Part shown: one piece after another, positions 37,881-52,237 of the stretch | Numbering within the stretch: position 1 is the stretch's first letter | How the letters are laid out: every line of letters starts with the position of its first letter | From: Drosophila pseudoobscura | Lineage: Eukaryota > Arthropoda > Insecta > Diptera > Drosophilidae | Direction of reading: 5' to 3' | Assembly (NCBI RefSeq): GCF_009870125.1 | Contig: NC_046679.1 | Span: 27,714,001-27,778,000, forward strand | Length of the DNA: 64,000 bases | The notes under the pieces: model-generated | Seen by the model: only the letters and a program-made list of their open reading frames with translations | Databases searched by the model: none | What the model was told of the DNA's origin: nothing | Translations under genes and position numbers: made by a program

Positions 37881-39378
37881 CCATTAGTCAAGTCAATTGG
37901 CAACAATTGATTTTTTCTGCTAGTGCGAATCAAAAGACCTCATTATGACCACATTTAATTCATTCGTTCAGCTCTTTTTTCACAATTATGTACGAATATA
38001 TGGCGCAGTTTCCACGCTTCCACACAAAAGAAGCGACCATAATCATGGCCATAAAAGGGCAAACCGCAAAGCCAACTCGTTTGTTTGTTGCACAATGCCC
38101 CTTAATGAACAACGGAAATTGCTGGCCACTAAAGTGCAGTCGCACTAAAATCGCATAAAAATAAATCAAGTGAACAGCCACTAAAAAAGTGGGATAGATA
38201 GCCTTTTTTGTTCATACTCTCTCCATTAACTGATGATACTTGAGCGGAAACAAATTCATTTCCGATGGGTTTCTACTCTCTCTCTCTCTCTCTTTAGCTC
38301 ACTGTATATTCGTACATCCCCCATGGGGTGTAGGGTAGTGAATGAACACAGAGAGCAACAAGCAGCGACACATGCAATTGCAAATTTCATTTGTTGTGGC
38401 ACTTTTCATAACGTGCCTAAGAGCAGGGCCATGCCACAGAGCCCCATTGTGCAACGCTTCGAAAAGCACATTCCTGCTGCTGCTGTTGTCAGACACCATA
38501 TAGATACGGATACAGATTCAGATACAGATACAGATACAGACGCCTCGTACATTTGTGCTGACTGATAAATAACGATGCAATTGACTTGAAATCGTGGCCG
38601 CATTTATTGTACAATGACTGAAGGATGCTCTGATATGGAAAATTAAGTGCTAGAGATGGGTGTGCCTTAAAGAGGATTATAAAGAGTGTAAAAAAAAGAT
38701 AAAATTACCTGGATTATTTGCTATGGAAGGGACTTGAAAGTTTGCATATATAATCTTTTCATTTCTTTCACTTCCGTTCCCTACAGGCCTCTCGATTTTC
38801 CATCACCAAGGACACCTTTTAAATTAATTGATAGGATATCCATTACGATACTTCCATCTCACGCTGTCATCTCTGGATCTCTCGGGTCCCTCGGGTCCCT
38901 GGGCCGTGTTTTATTGTTGCCTTTTCACACACACTTTATTTATTTATATATTTTCTCTGTGCCGCTCGCTTGTCTCTTTTCAGTTCAGTTTTTCCTACCC
39001 TGTTTTTCCCGCTCCTCTCTTAAACCTTAAGCTGTATTCATTTTTTGTTTATCAATATTTGCTTTTTGTATTGATATGCAAAAAAAAGCAGGAAACTTTT
39101 ATTAATGACCAATATGCGCAGATTTCCTTTTGGCAGCCTTTTATTTAGTTCGCTCTCAGCGCGAGATACGAGTATGCCTGCGAGTTTTCCCCTTTTCAAA
39201 AATGATGCAATGTAAATTTTCATTTTAAAAGCTTTTTTCATGCCTTTAAGTGCGTGTCTGCGTTGCGTTTTTTTTTTTTTTTTTGTTTAAGGTGTATACA
39301 AATATTGTTGCACAGTGACATTGAAAGGCTGTCCTGTCAAATATGTATATTGTATACATTTCCTCGATTTTTTATCAC

Positions 39379-39379
39379 G

Positions 39380-39421
<42 letters not shown>
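39379..39421. repeat. (CT)n microsatellite, about 43 bases
   Basis: Nearly perfect CT dinucleotides, the longest such run in the window. Read on the minus strand it is a GAGA tract. Confidence 0.9.
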
Positions 39422-39423
<2 letters not shown>

Positions 39424-40700
39424 ATTGTTCGGCATACTATGCATTGTCCAATTTGGCATTAATTTAAATGATTTATTTTGTTTAATTCCATTTTACGGAT
39501 ATGTTGCCAGCCGCACAAAAGACTCGGCGGATCATGATTGATGGTCAAATGGGTCGTCAACATTTTTCCAGGCAGCAGCATCGGCATCGGCATAGCCAGC
39601 AGGCGCACGGATTTAATTTGATTGAAAAGCAAACCGAAAAATCAATTCAAGCTAATGGATTTTCCAGCACCGCACTAGGCCATAGATACGAGTATCCTTC
39701 GTCCCCCGCTCTCAAATTTCAGAGGTACTGGCTTTTTTTGCTGCTTTGGTCCTCCAGTCATTTGCATCAACAGCTCGGCAATCGATTTTAGAGGCGGGGA
39801 ACGATTTTTCAATAAACAATTCACAAGGAAAAAAATGTTTGGCATGCCCCTTAGGATATGATGGGGATGGAGGACACGAGTATCCTTTGTTGTTTATTTG
39901 ATGCCTGATCTGTTGGCGGTTTTCGGGCAGAAATGCCGCGAGGGCAAGGCCATTTGAAAATCCTTTTTGGGAGTCGGCAGTTAGTCATGCCTCATTTGAA
40001 TAATATTCAAAGCTCGTTCCATTAGAGCCATTGACACTGCCGTCTGCAGACATACGGCCTCGGCCTTGGGCTTCGTGTTAATTAGTTGTCTGCGCATTTA
40101 AAACTTAATTAAACACTGCCCGGGCTCTTAATTAACAGTATTGGCAGCTGGTAAGCTGGCGACTGGTATTCCAGCTGCCACAAACAGAGACCAGTGGTAT
40201 GTGGCAGTGCCACACGGGCACCAGAGTGTAAAATGTGTTGCCACCTAACTGTCGGGCTTCATTAACATGCCAGTCGGTTCAATGGAGATGTGGCATTGAC
40301 AGCCCGTCCTGCAAGATTGGCAGCTTCAAATCAGATCAAAGAATGGGAGAAATTACTTTGTTTCACTGGCTTACTTCTGGCTATAGCCAGAGAAAAGGGC
40401 TTTAACTTTAGAGGAGCGTTTCCGATCCCCCATGGAGATGGGAGCGGCGGCTGCCTGTCGCTGGCAATTAACTTTAAAGCTGTTGTCATTCCATCGCACC
40501 ATTGTTTGTGCCTCAACTTGTGGATGCTGATGGTTTTTTCTTTGCAACACTGTTGCTTCTCCGCTGTTGGATGCTGTTGGTTGCTGTTGCTGTTGGTTGC
40601 TGGTGAAAAATGCATGAGTCAGCCGGAAGCGGCAACCACCAGCTGCGTTTGGCCCATACCGTAGCCCCTGCCAAAGGGCCATGTAGGATGGATGCCTGGT

Positions 40701-40736
40701 CCCTGTCCCTGTCCCTGTCCCTGGCCCTGTCCCTGT
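40701..40736. repeat. CCCTGT hexamer array
   Basis: Six tandem units, one with a GG interruption (CTGGCC). Confidence 0.9.
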
Positions 40737-43700
40737 GATGGCATGTATCCCCCTCTGTCCCTGCGGAGGGGCAGGGAATGCTGGAAATTTATACAATAAA
40801 CGCTTGGCAAGTTCAACACAATTTCCTCATGCATCAGTCGGTCTCAACTTCACTGCACTGGTGTCCCCTGGCTTGTCTTTTCTTCGGTTAGCTTATTCCT
40901 GCACTAGTTTCCTTCTTGTTGCTCAATTTTCCTTCTATTTTCTTTTCTTGCTGGTTTCCCCCTTCACACATTTCTCTTTTGCTTTGCTGCACAGCAAAAA
41001 ACATAATTAATTTTTATGGTTTTGTCTTTGCGCTGGCACCTTTTTGATGCGCTTTCGAGGTCTGGTCAGCAGGGGACTCACACTCTGTGTGAGTGGATAC
41101 CCAGTGGGTCTCCCTGAAAAATGCATACAAAAGAAATTAAAAATAGCACGAGGTAGGGTTTTATCCACCGGTTTTTATGCTATCATGTGTATGCCTTTGG
41201 TTGGATAAACAGTTTCAGCGGAAAGTAGGATGAAGGAGCATCCTTGAGGAGCGCCAGCTATTTTATTCGCACTCACTCTCATACCTTGAATATTATTCAT
41301 TGAGTTTACACCCTGTTAACCACATTTGATGGCCGTTAGAGGCGGCATATAAACATTTACTGCCGCCCCACAATAATAACTACTTACGGCTCCATAAAAA
41401 AAGAGTCAACCTCAACTCTTCTGGCGACTGGCCCGTAAAGAGTAAGTCCGACGCAGGCTGCCCAGTCCACCGTCCAGCGCACTGACCGAGCGGTGGGCCA
41501 TTTAATACCGAGTCTCGCCCCCCGCCCCATCCTCTCGGTTCTTCTCCGCAATGATGTTATTGCTGCTGCTGCTGCTGGTGCTTGGCCATCCATTGCTGTG
41601 GTAAGCAGCAGGTGAGAAGTCGAGCATGGCACACACTTCACGTGGCAGCCACAGGAGCTGCAGCCATGCAGAACCGCCGCAGCAGTAGCAGACCCCAACA
41701 CCATCCTTCTGCCCACCCACCACTCACCACCCAGTCACTCAGTCATTCCTTGCTGCCACTACAGTTACAGTTTCGGTTTGAGTTTCTTTGTCTTGCCTCT
41801 CATAACAGTAAAAACAGTAATAAGAATAATAAAATAAAGGAAAAAGCAGGATGCAGGAGGCAGGGCCAAACAACAATGCAAAAGTGGCCGAAGCTTAAGA
41901 TACTCTTCAACATTTAAACTCTTAAACTCAAAAAACTCAAAAAAATTTATTAAACGACGACTCATAAACAACCTGAAGGACAAACACTTGTTTTGTGTAA
42001 TAATCCTGACACTAAGGATCGTTAAAGCTGATCAAAAATGTGTCCTTCTCTGATTCTCAGATACCCCTCCGAAAGAGTGTGAGAAAAGAAACCCAATAAA
42101 AGGTGAAACTAAGGGGGGGAGAGAGAGAGAAAGTGGGGAGGTTTCCGCTCACGTTGGCGATATTTTTAAATATTTTATTGTTTAATTCTTGTAGGTGTGT
42201 GTGTGTGCCCTGTGCGAAAAGTTTAATGGCATGCAACGCTTCGCTTCACATTATCATTACAATTACGAGTATTCCGCTTGAGTTTTCTCGCCTCCCACCC
42301 ACCGCTCCATCATTTCCCACTCCACTCCACTCTCTCTCTCTCTCTCTTTCTGTCAATTCGAGCAGGTATTAATTATAAAGCCCAATGGAGGTCTTGGTCA
42401 TAAACACAGAGCATCTTGCGTATTGCAGTTCATTTTCCGCTCGGATTGGGGTCCATTAACCGTGCGTCTGCCCGTAGCCGCGATCGATGGTTACCCTCCC
42501 ACCGTCCGACCCACTTATACGGACTGATAAATACTTATATGCAGAACAATAAAGGGCAATTATAATGCGTTTTCTGAGAGGGGAGGCTGTACTTGTGAAA
42601 TAACGGTTTTAATTAATATTTTTCCTGCGAATATCTGTTTATCCTTTAAGAGGATGCTGCTACTGTTGCTGGCCTTGTCCAAGACGATCTTTTGAGTACT
42701 TAAACCATGCTTTTCCTCCAGCCCCAGAGGGGAAATGCTTTAATCTTCCTTTGTAGATAATTCCTTGAAAGTTTTTCCCAGTCTTTTACTAATTTTTCCA
42801 ATAATCAAGCTACAATTATTAGGTCACAGCCAGTTGAACTCCCCAGAGGCTATCGACTTTTCACACACACACGAACACACGCACACTGGTGGCCTTCCAT
42901 TCTGCTTTTACATTCAAGTTTTCCATTTCCGCTTTGGCGCCTGCTTCCTGTCTGCAGCCTCAGTGCCCATTTCCACTTTCCACTTCCACAGCCAGTGGCA
43001 CTTCCAGTCCCAGCTGCATAATATTTTATTATCCCCAACGCCTATCTGCATTGTCCTGGCTCCTTCCCTGTGTCTGCAATGCTGCCCCATCTTTCCAGGA
43101 TATCTGTGAATATCCCTATAGTTCTTTAGCCGCTATGTAGCAGAGGCTCTAACAAGTGCAAGCGCGGCTCGAATTTAGTATTACCCGCACTCGCACTCGT
43201 AGTCTCTCCTCTCGCCTTTTGCTGGGTTGTCCTTGCTGGTTTGTTGGTTTTAAGTTTTTGTGTATTTCATTATATAGGAAGGGCCTGCTCTGGGGATTTG
43301 GTTTCTCGGGGATTGGGCTGCTTGTGCTTGCTTGTGTGCCCCTCTTGCCACATTCAGCAGACGCTTAAATCCTTTACACAAGCTGTTTGCCGCGCATAAC
43401 GAAATAAAATAAATAATCCCGTTTAATGGAAAGGCACCGAGAATGAGCAGCGAAGAAACGGCGAGAGGCACAATGGCTTGGCGAGGTGGAGAGCCAGCGG
43501 CAGAGCCACACTGGGAGGAGTGGCGGTGGCAGCAACAATGCCGCACAGCAGCGCATTTCCTTTCCAATTTTCACTGCTGCTTCTGCTCCTTTTCACCATC
43601 TTTTCCTGCTGCTGGCGATGGTCCTGCTGCTCCTGATGCTCCTGATGCTGTGTGTTGTGCACACGTACGCGGCTTAAGATTTTCCCCATTCATATCGTGC

Positions 43701-46700
43701 GCCTGGCTGCCTGGTGCTGATTTAAAGGAAGAAAGGAACCAGCTCCACATCGACATCCTGTTCAATATGCATTTGGCTGTAGTTAATGCCGTCTCGGGAG
43801 TAACTGATTGCCACAGTCGGCGCTGGGACCGCTGCCTTGTATTATGCATTCAAATTGATGCACGTTCGCTACTTTTTCTACCTCCGACTCTGCCACAGAA
43901 TGCAGCACATGTGTGTGCGAGGCGCTGATTACAGTCTGCCACATAAACGTAGGGCGAGGACTTGAGTCCTGGTTTCCTGACTCCCGCTCCCTCGCTCCCC
44001 CCGCACACAACCCACTAACTTAACGAGCACTTAAGTGGCTTCGCTCTGGCGCTGCCTTCGGTGTCAGCTTAGCTCTAAATATTAGGTTTAATTAAATATG
44101 AGCTCATAATCGAGTGGATGTCCTGCGTACTGCGCCCTGGAACATCTGGCCTTCTGCTTGCTCTATCATTTTATGGGGCACTTTATCTGTTTAATTAAAA
44201 GGTTGGCTCTTAATTGAAATCGCTTCTGATATTTGAGCTGTCACAATTGCCAGCTGAACTGGCCCTCAGGCGGAGGACGCACAGCAGACAGACAGCACAG
44301 AGAAGAGCAGCTAAATATATAGGAGAATGATTTGTGTAATTACAGGGGAGGGGAAGGCATTCCGGGAAATTATTATCCGATATGTGAGGGAATTAACATC
44401 GAGAGCAGCATGGTGTATCGAAGCATTCCTTGGCCCATTGCAATGGCCTTAAATACCAGTCGGGCCATTGAATAAATTATGCACCGTCCGGCTAAGAATA
44501 TCTTCCATCACTTCCACTCCCAATCGTTTTATTGGCCAATTCCCAATGGACCAAACACAAGGTCTCCCCACTGTCGCATTGAATTTGATTTGATTTGATT
44601 TGGCCTTTTCCCGGGAAAACATATTTATCAAACACGAAGGCGAAGCCTCTGTTTGCGTCAAAGACTTTTCAATTTGAATAAACGAAATGTTGGGTAAATA
44701 TTTGATTTATTTTCGGGTGACCTTTGTCAAATAGACACAGACAAAATCCGGCAGACTCCCAACATTCCCACGGACAGACCCACAGCACATTTGTCTCTTT
44801 TTATCTGTTTGACAATTTCTGCATAGAAAAGTGCCTGCCCGAAATTCAATTTTCGCATTTCTCTGTCTCTGTCTCTCTGTCTCTCCCTCTCTCTCTTTGG
44901 AGGCTATATAAAAGTTGATAATTTTCATTTGTGACAAGCAATTTTCGCTTTATAACTTCATTGCCTAACAAGGTCAGACCCCAAAACCCCTGAAAGTAGA
45001 AAGTAGATTGTGGAAACCAATTCGGAATATACGAGTAATCTAAGCCAATTACCGCCAACGCTCTAGAGTCTCTGGCTACAGCAAGGTCATCCAAGTCATT
45101 CCGGGAATACGAGCAAACGATTATTACTGCATTAGGAGCTCCATTCCGTCCGGGTAGAGCAGCGGTGGTACGCTGGTACGGTGGCAACGCACATGTGAGT
45201 CGCATGCAGATAAGCAAACGTAATAGAAACAGATTACGGACATCCCCCCAGACATCGCTGGAGAACCATTCTCGGGAGTCGGCATTCAGACACCCACCGC
45301 CAGCTCCTGACACTCTCCATCTCTCTCTGCTCCACCATTCATCCGTAACATAATCGTAAAAGTCAAAGCTTAGCTCAATGTTAGATTGCAGCGTTTTGTG
45401 GGTGGAAATTTTTTAAAAGCAAACTGTCGGAGATGCTCTCCAGAAAGCATGAACATGTGACTGCTTGACAAAAGTCATTAGAAATTCCATAAAAACTGAA
45501 GCCAGACAGAGATGGAGAGCATCTCTTCTGTGTGTGTGTGGCCATAAGCTAACATCGTTTCAGCAATTTTGTATTAGAAAAGATTAACTCCATGGCAAAT
45601 GTGGGTCGTTCTTTGAAGGCAATGCAAATTACCCGAAATCTTCTTTCACCAAACGAAACGAAACGAAACAAGCTTCTATTCGTTGGTTGTCTATAGTTTT
45701 AGCTGGGGGTTTACTTTTCGTTTTCTTTTTCAGTTGGCAACTCAATTGAGTGTAAAACAATTTCATTAAATTGGCAGTCGATGGTGTGTCGCTGTCTGTG
45801 TGTGTGTGTGTGTGTGTTCCCTCCGGGGGCATGTGTTTGTTTTGAGCGAGGAACGGCGTCGTGTCCTCCACTTGGCCACATTCATTTATTGAACGGTGCG
45901 ACCAGAAACCGAATGAAACCCAGAACTAAACCCAGAACTGAACCCAGCGGAATCACACTCGACCTCATCATTGTCGATGTCGTCTGCTCTCTCAGCATTG
46001 TTCTATTTTTATTATTATTTTATTGTCTGGCTGCAGCAGAAGCCATCGTAGCCATCGGGACATGTGGGAGAGACCCTGACCGAGAACGGAGGATCCTAGA
46101 CCGAGGACAGTGGACGGAGGACGGAGGACGTAGGACCTTCTTGCCATTGCAATTTATCGCATACGCTCGGAAAACATGTTCGCAGGCATTTTTATCATTT
46201 CCGCATTTATATGGTTTCCGCTCGAGCTGCAAGCAAACTAAGAAGTGGCTTTCTGCTTTATTGCCCATCGTCCTACCTCCCTCCCCCCCTCCCTTTCTAC
46301 TCCCTCTTGGGGGATATGTCCTCTGATGGAGCTCGCAGCTGAAACAGAGACAGCATGGACCTACGATTACTCGTGGATGAGAGGAGCCGTGGAGCCGAAT
46401 GAATTGTTTAGGTTTAATTTATTGTACTGAGATTGGTTATGGGCTTTCGGTCTGGGTCAAGCCCACTGCACTGCTCGAAATGGTCCGTCCCCGAGGGTTC
46501 CGTCCTGGAGCACAGGTTGAAGGTCGACAAAGTTTTCGCTTCGGTTCGATTGGGTTTTTACATTGATGACATCAATTTATTCTTATGAAGATAAATGCTA
46601 GTTTCTGCCTTAAAAGTATACATATATTTTTGCATGTTTAAAGAAAAAGTCTAGGGAAGCAGAAAACTATGAAAAATACACCCGAAGGAAAGGCAATTAA

Positions 46701-47379
46701 ATAAAGCTAAAATCAATATTCATGCAATATTTCTTTTCATTTCATTTGATATTTTTTCTTATGCAAACGAAGCATTTTCCCTTTGTTCTAGCACTCACCC
46801 AAAAGTTCTTTGCTGTGTAATTTTCCACAAAAAATATAACACTTGAAAGGACAGGCAGCTAAAAAAAAAACAAAAAACAAAAAAGTACTTCTCGTATATG
46901 GTGTCCTGCCTCCGGCTCTTCTTTTGGGGGCAACGCACAAAAAAATGGTGAAAGAACTGAGAGGAAAGGACACGAAAAAGGGGCATGCAACCAGCCGGAC
47001 AGCGGAGACTTGTTAAGGGTCAGTAATAAATCTCGGCAGCTTGTGCTGTAACTTAAATTAAATGCTGCAAAATCGGCTGGGCCGGACCCCTGGACAAGAG
47101 CGGGAAGGTAAAAGGAAAAGGCGAAGGAATACCGAAATACCATACCCGCTGCACGCAGCAGAGATGAAAAATGAGAGGCAATGAGGAAGGGGCACGACGC
47201 ACAGACACATACACAGTGGAAAAGTGCACTGAGACGTGAGCGAACCGAAAAACGAAAACGAAACAAGGAACAACTGAAATTAAATAGAGTTTTCACAAAA
47301 CAAGCGGCTAAATATGCTGCAATTGCTGCCTAGCTTGCCTGTCAGGAGGATCAGGACTTCCGCTCTAGTGGTATGCAGA

Positions 47380-47403
47380 CACACACACACACACACACAC
47401 ACA
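47380..47403. repeat. (AC)n microsatellite
   Basis: About twelve perfect AC dinucleotides in non-coding DNA. Confidence 0.9.
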
Positions 47404-48619
47404 AACGGGACAGGAAGTGGATTGGATCCGAGTGGAGTGTGGAGTGGAGTGGTAAGCGACCCTCCCTGATGGCATGTGTAAAAAGTCAGGGAGCCAAAAA
47501 CGAGACTGCACGTGGCAAACAAAACTGTTGGCCACTTTTTAGCACAAAAGCACGCTAAAATTTATGGCTGCCAGCATTTGCGTGTTGGCAAGTTTTTTGC
47601 CCGCCCATCGAGCGGAAAAACCACCTGGAAAAAGATGAAAATATTACATTTCACACACGTATCACATAGAAGAGTTAAATTGCCAGCAGAAAAAAAGTAT
47701 ACAGGAGGAGGAGGAGGAGAACAAATGAAATTTTTGGGTTATTAAAGGGGTTACCGTCTACCCTCCCACCACCCCTCACATAATTTTAGGACTATTATAC
47801 GACTATTCAATTTGCGCTAATGGCCTCCGACCAGCTGGAAGGAATATCTGTGAAGGTCAATTGAGGTCCTCAATTGGGCATAAATATTTCAATGGGATTC
47901 CCAAGTATTTTGCGATGCAAAGCGGCTTACATTTAATTTGATATCGTACCCCCGATAAAACCGCTCCACAAATTACATATTTTCCTCCATAGAACGGTGG
48001 CGGCGGCGGGGGTGGGAGAAATCAATTTCGTCTGATTTATTTCATGCGGGTGGGCCTCGTATTTATGTACGATATGAATTATGTGCCACAAAATACTTAA
48101 AATGGACTTTAATTTTTCTCGCTTTTATTTCGGTGGGAAAATTAATTTTGCAATGCGAAACTTTCGTGCCCCCACGCGGGAAAAACCAATCAAAAATTCT
48201 GCACTGCACCCAAAAATGCATTAACTGAAAACATTTTTGGGGGGCGCAAAAGTTTCGGCTTTCGCCATAAATTAAATGCTGGCGAAACTATAAAATTGAA
48301 ATTATGGCAACTGCCAACTAATGAACAGCAATAAAAATAAATACATTGGCGGCGCGGGCCAGGGGGCAGAGGACGGAGGGCAAGGGGGCAAAGGGGGCAA
48401 GAACTTTCGCCTTTCAACGTTGCACCTGAATGACTTTCAAGCCAGCGAGAAACTATCTGAAACTGAAACTATGTCAATACATTCTCAAAGCCCAAAGTCA
48501 GAGTGAGGGCGAGTCCATGGACTCCACTCCTGAAGTATCATTTTTTCGTAAAAAGTTTTCAAACTTTTTCTGAGGCGAAAAAAAAGGGATAGCATACTTT
48601 AGTGCGCGACTGGCAGTCC

Positions 48620-48760
48620 TTCGACTGCCTCACAGCAAAGGACGAACCACACTGAATACGAAGTCGGCAGTCGGCAGCCGAGAGGACTTCGGGCTATGAG
48701 AGCTCGTCGGCCAGAGCTTTCGCTCTCTTAGCCTTTGCAGAACTCTCTTTGGCGTGCGTG
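48620..48760 (-). promoter_or_regulatory. candidate Inr-DPE core promoter with GAGA-like upstream sites
   Basis: On the minus strand TTCAGTG gives an initiator with +1 at about 48653. AGTCG at exactly +28 to +32 fits the DPE consensus RGWYV. Upstream (48700-48750, plus numbering) are several CTCTC/GAGAG motifs as in GAGA-factor promoters. No downstream exon to the left has been identified, so the transcript is unknown. Confidence 0.3.
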
Positions 48761-51059
48761 TGCGATGGCGATATATTGCTTGCGCCGCCAAAACGAGACG
48801 GGCTGATGCGATGCTATCCCTCTCGCACCGCGAAAGCTGTGTGTGTCGGCACCACACACAGGCGAGTGCCACTTGTGACGCTTGGGAATCCCAAATGTTA
48901 ATAATGCAACGCCAGGCGGCGGGGACTCGACTTTCTCGCTGACTTTGGTCATGTATGTCCATGCCGGACAGGAGAGTGGACGGACTTTGCCATGTTTGTG
49001 CTTGCCTGTGTGCGGCTGGGACACATGCAGCATTTGGTGGCACTGTTGTTAGGCCGTGTTGACTTGTTTCCTAGTCGCCGCTTGCTGTTTAGGGATTTGC
49101 GTCAGTCCAAACGATGGGCCTGTAGGGGCGACAGTGAAATGCATTTCAAGTCTACGTGTAAGTGGGGCCCTGCAACTGCAACTGCAACCCCATTGTTGTT
49201 CTTGCCGCACACACAGAGGGGGAGCCGACACACTGAGCCTTCTGAGCAATGGAGACAAAATGGGTAGACAGTTGAATGGGTCACGTCTGAGCATTTAAGC
49301 GGGACAAAAATGTGGGTCAATGGGTTTCTAGTTGCGCTTTTCATAATGCGACTGCACAAGTTGTTTTGTTGGGCTCACAGGCTAATCAAATTAGATATCA
49401 TAGGCATAAGGGCTTTAAGGGCTTTATGGTTTGTTGGGTTACTTCAGGCATAAGTGGATCTTGAAGTGGCTCTCACATCAGGTAACAAGAGGATAGAAAT
49501 CTTCTTTGGTACAGCACTCGAGATATGTGGCACTTTTTTAAATAAGATACTTATCCCGAATGCTCTGTGCTCCGAATTGAATGTCCCTTGAAGTTTTAAG
49601 CAAATTAAAATCATTGATTCCCCATAGACAGAGACCGATGTATCCTAAAGATGTCTTAGCTCATGCACAAGAGGTCGGTTCTTAAGTTACCTGGCGTTGA
49701 ACCAAGTTTAAACAAAGTTTTGGTGCACCTTAAGCCTGGGCAAACATTTTGCCACCACCAAAAACAATGTGTGGATGGCAACACGGAAGCAACAACAAAG
49801 CCAAAATCCACGAAATCCCTGCAAAGTTTCTGGCCAATGCGGCCACATAATAATGGCCACAGTTTCGTTTCACACGCTCCACTGATTAACATGGCCAGAA
49901 CACACCCACACTCCAGTACGGCGTGTGTGTACGGCTAATTGAAATTTAATTTAATGGCCGCACGTTGAAAACCCACGGCACGGAAAATCTCGTTCACTGG
50001 AAAAGTGTGTTGGGAAAACGCTCTTGAAGCGCTTCCCAGTTCTAATTAAATTGCTAGCGATTTATGAATTGCATTTCCCCTGCATAAAAAATAGGGGCAG
50101 CAGAACAGAACAGAAAAGAACACAAAATGGTGCACTGACCAAACCATAAAAATGCCACACAAAACTGGCATTTAGCTAATTGAACATGTGTTCTACTGTA
50201 TACAGTGTGCACTGCTCGTAGCCCTTTTGCTTTTGCATTTGTTTGAGTTTTGTCTTTGTTTACCCGCTCCAGCTTTTTACAGTTCATTAATATTGAAGGG
50301 GAGAGGGCCTTACACGGAGGAGTACGACGAGGAGGGTCAATTGCAAATTAAAAGCCAACTACATCCCCTCTACGGTGCTCTCTGTTGCCACACCTTTTTT
50401 TATCTGTGTGTGTGTTTTCCACATTTCGCCGTTTCCCCATTTCCCGAGTGCCAGCTAATTTAAATTTTTTGCTAGTTTGCTGCGGAATTTATGCTTAACA
50501 GCAGGTACAGCAGAGAGCCACACAAATTGAGGCATAAATTTCGTTGCATTTCTATGCATTTTCCCGTTTTTGTTTTTTGCTTCTTTTGTTTAATTAAAAC
50601 ATTGTTCTGGCTGCACCGAAATATACGTACATACATGTGTATATGTATGTATCTAATAAATATTTAAGGTCTGGGACTGGGACACTCTGACAGCCAAAAA
50701 CAATTTCAGTAATGGCCATGAAATTCGTATAACTTTTGATTACTTTTGGATTGAATTCACTTATAATTACCGGCATGAGTCGGCCCTTGATGGGCACTCG
50801 AAAGTGTTTTCAATTTCAATTAATATACAAGCCACTCGAACAGCCGCAACCCCATTGGAATCCACACACACACAATTGAGTCCGAGGACTTCTACTACAG
50901 CTGCTCGATGGCTCCTTCGACCGGAAATCAACTGAAGTGCTGTCTGCCTTTGATGGCTGTCTAGCTCCTGCAGTTTGCTGACGATACTGCTGCTGCTTCT
51001 CCACTGAAGATGCCTGAGTAAATGCCTTAAACTTTGTTTAAACTTTTGCCCCAACTGTT

Positions 51060-51117
51060 GGCTGGCTGGCTGGCTGGCTGACTGGCTGGCTGGCTGGCTG
51101 ACTGGCTGGCTAACTGG
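51060..51117. repeat. GGCT/GACT tetranucleotide array
   Basis: About fourteen tetramers (GGCT with periodic GACT and one GCTAACT), arranged in a higher-order pattern of 4-5 GGCT then one GACT. Confidence 0.9.
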
Positions 51118-52237
51118 CAGTGGAAGGGCAGTGGCCAAGAAAATTAGCAATGATACCGTATCATCGGCTTTGGAGGCTTGCTCTGGCTCTCCTCATAATG
51201 CCATCATTATGGGGGCACAGAGGAAAAGTTAAAGTTTTTAGTAGCAACAGCTTTTGCTGAAGGACAAAAATTTCCAACAAGAATTTACGTGCGACGCCAC
51301 CGGTGGCTGGAATTTCCGGCATGCTCCCGTAAAAGCCCAGGTCTAAGCAGGAAAATTATTAAACAATGCCCAAGTGGACACGCAGACGGACTGCAATGAC
51401 GATGGGATGATGGGACGATAGTACGATGAGACGATGACAATGGGAGCCATGGTGCATGCAGCTATGAAAATGGCAAAATGGCAAAGTGCTGACCTAAGCC
51501 CACAGAACGAAAAAATGGCCCAGTCAGGAGTCGGTCAGGATGGAGGCCCAGGAAAAGGCACACAAAACGACCAAACAGACACACAAAAAAGTGTAGTGAC
51601 ACTGCTACTCATCACAAAACTCGAAATCCAGAATTCAGTCTGTGACTCAAACTGGTACTGATACTGGTACTGGTCCAGTGACCGACAGGCAGGAGGAGGA
51701 CATGACGAAGTGTCACATGGGACAGAGGCTACAAAATCCCAATGTAGCCGGTGATAAGGCCAACTAGGGGGCCACGTGTTTGCCTTTCAATTTGTGCAGC
51801 CGTAGCCCTAGTCAGGGGTAGAATTATGAATAGACCAGCAAAAAACAAAGCTCCCCAACAAGAGGAGACAGGATAGGCATCAGGAATGGGGGAAGTGACA
51901 TCCCAAGACCGGAGTGGAACGGAGCGTTAGAGCATTCATTGAAGCTAAACAGGCTGAAGGCGGACGAGGCGTGGAGGTGGTGGAGGAGGTGGAGGAGATG
52001 GAGGTGGAGATGGGTTACTGGATGGGCTACGCTTCGATGCCAAAAGGCAAAAGAAAAACAAGTTTTCCGCAAAAGTTGTACTTGATTTTTGCCTTACTTT
52101 AGTTGCCGCTTGTTTTCCATGCTCTGGGCTTCTTTTGTTTCCATCTGGAACAAGATGCATCGAATGAAATTAAAATGTAAATTCCACTGCTGCACGTTAA
52201 AGGTGAAACTAGAGAGATTTCGCAATTTGTCAAGAAT

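Larger units (their letters stand above)
37881..52237. other. long gene-poor stretch
   Basis: About 14 kb without a coding exon I can support. It holds long simple repeats (CT at 39379-39421, CCCTGT at 40701-40736, TG at 45797-45817, CA at 47380-47403, GGCT/GACT at 51060-51117) and one candidate minus-strand core promoter near 48653. It may be intergenic or the intron of a gene whose exons I cannot see. Confidence 0.45.

Noticed and set aside
45781..46326. A 181-codon plus-strand frame starting at a TG repeat
   Set aside because: It begins in a microsatellite and shows no conserved motif or coherent composition.
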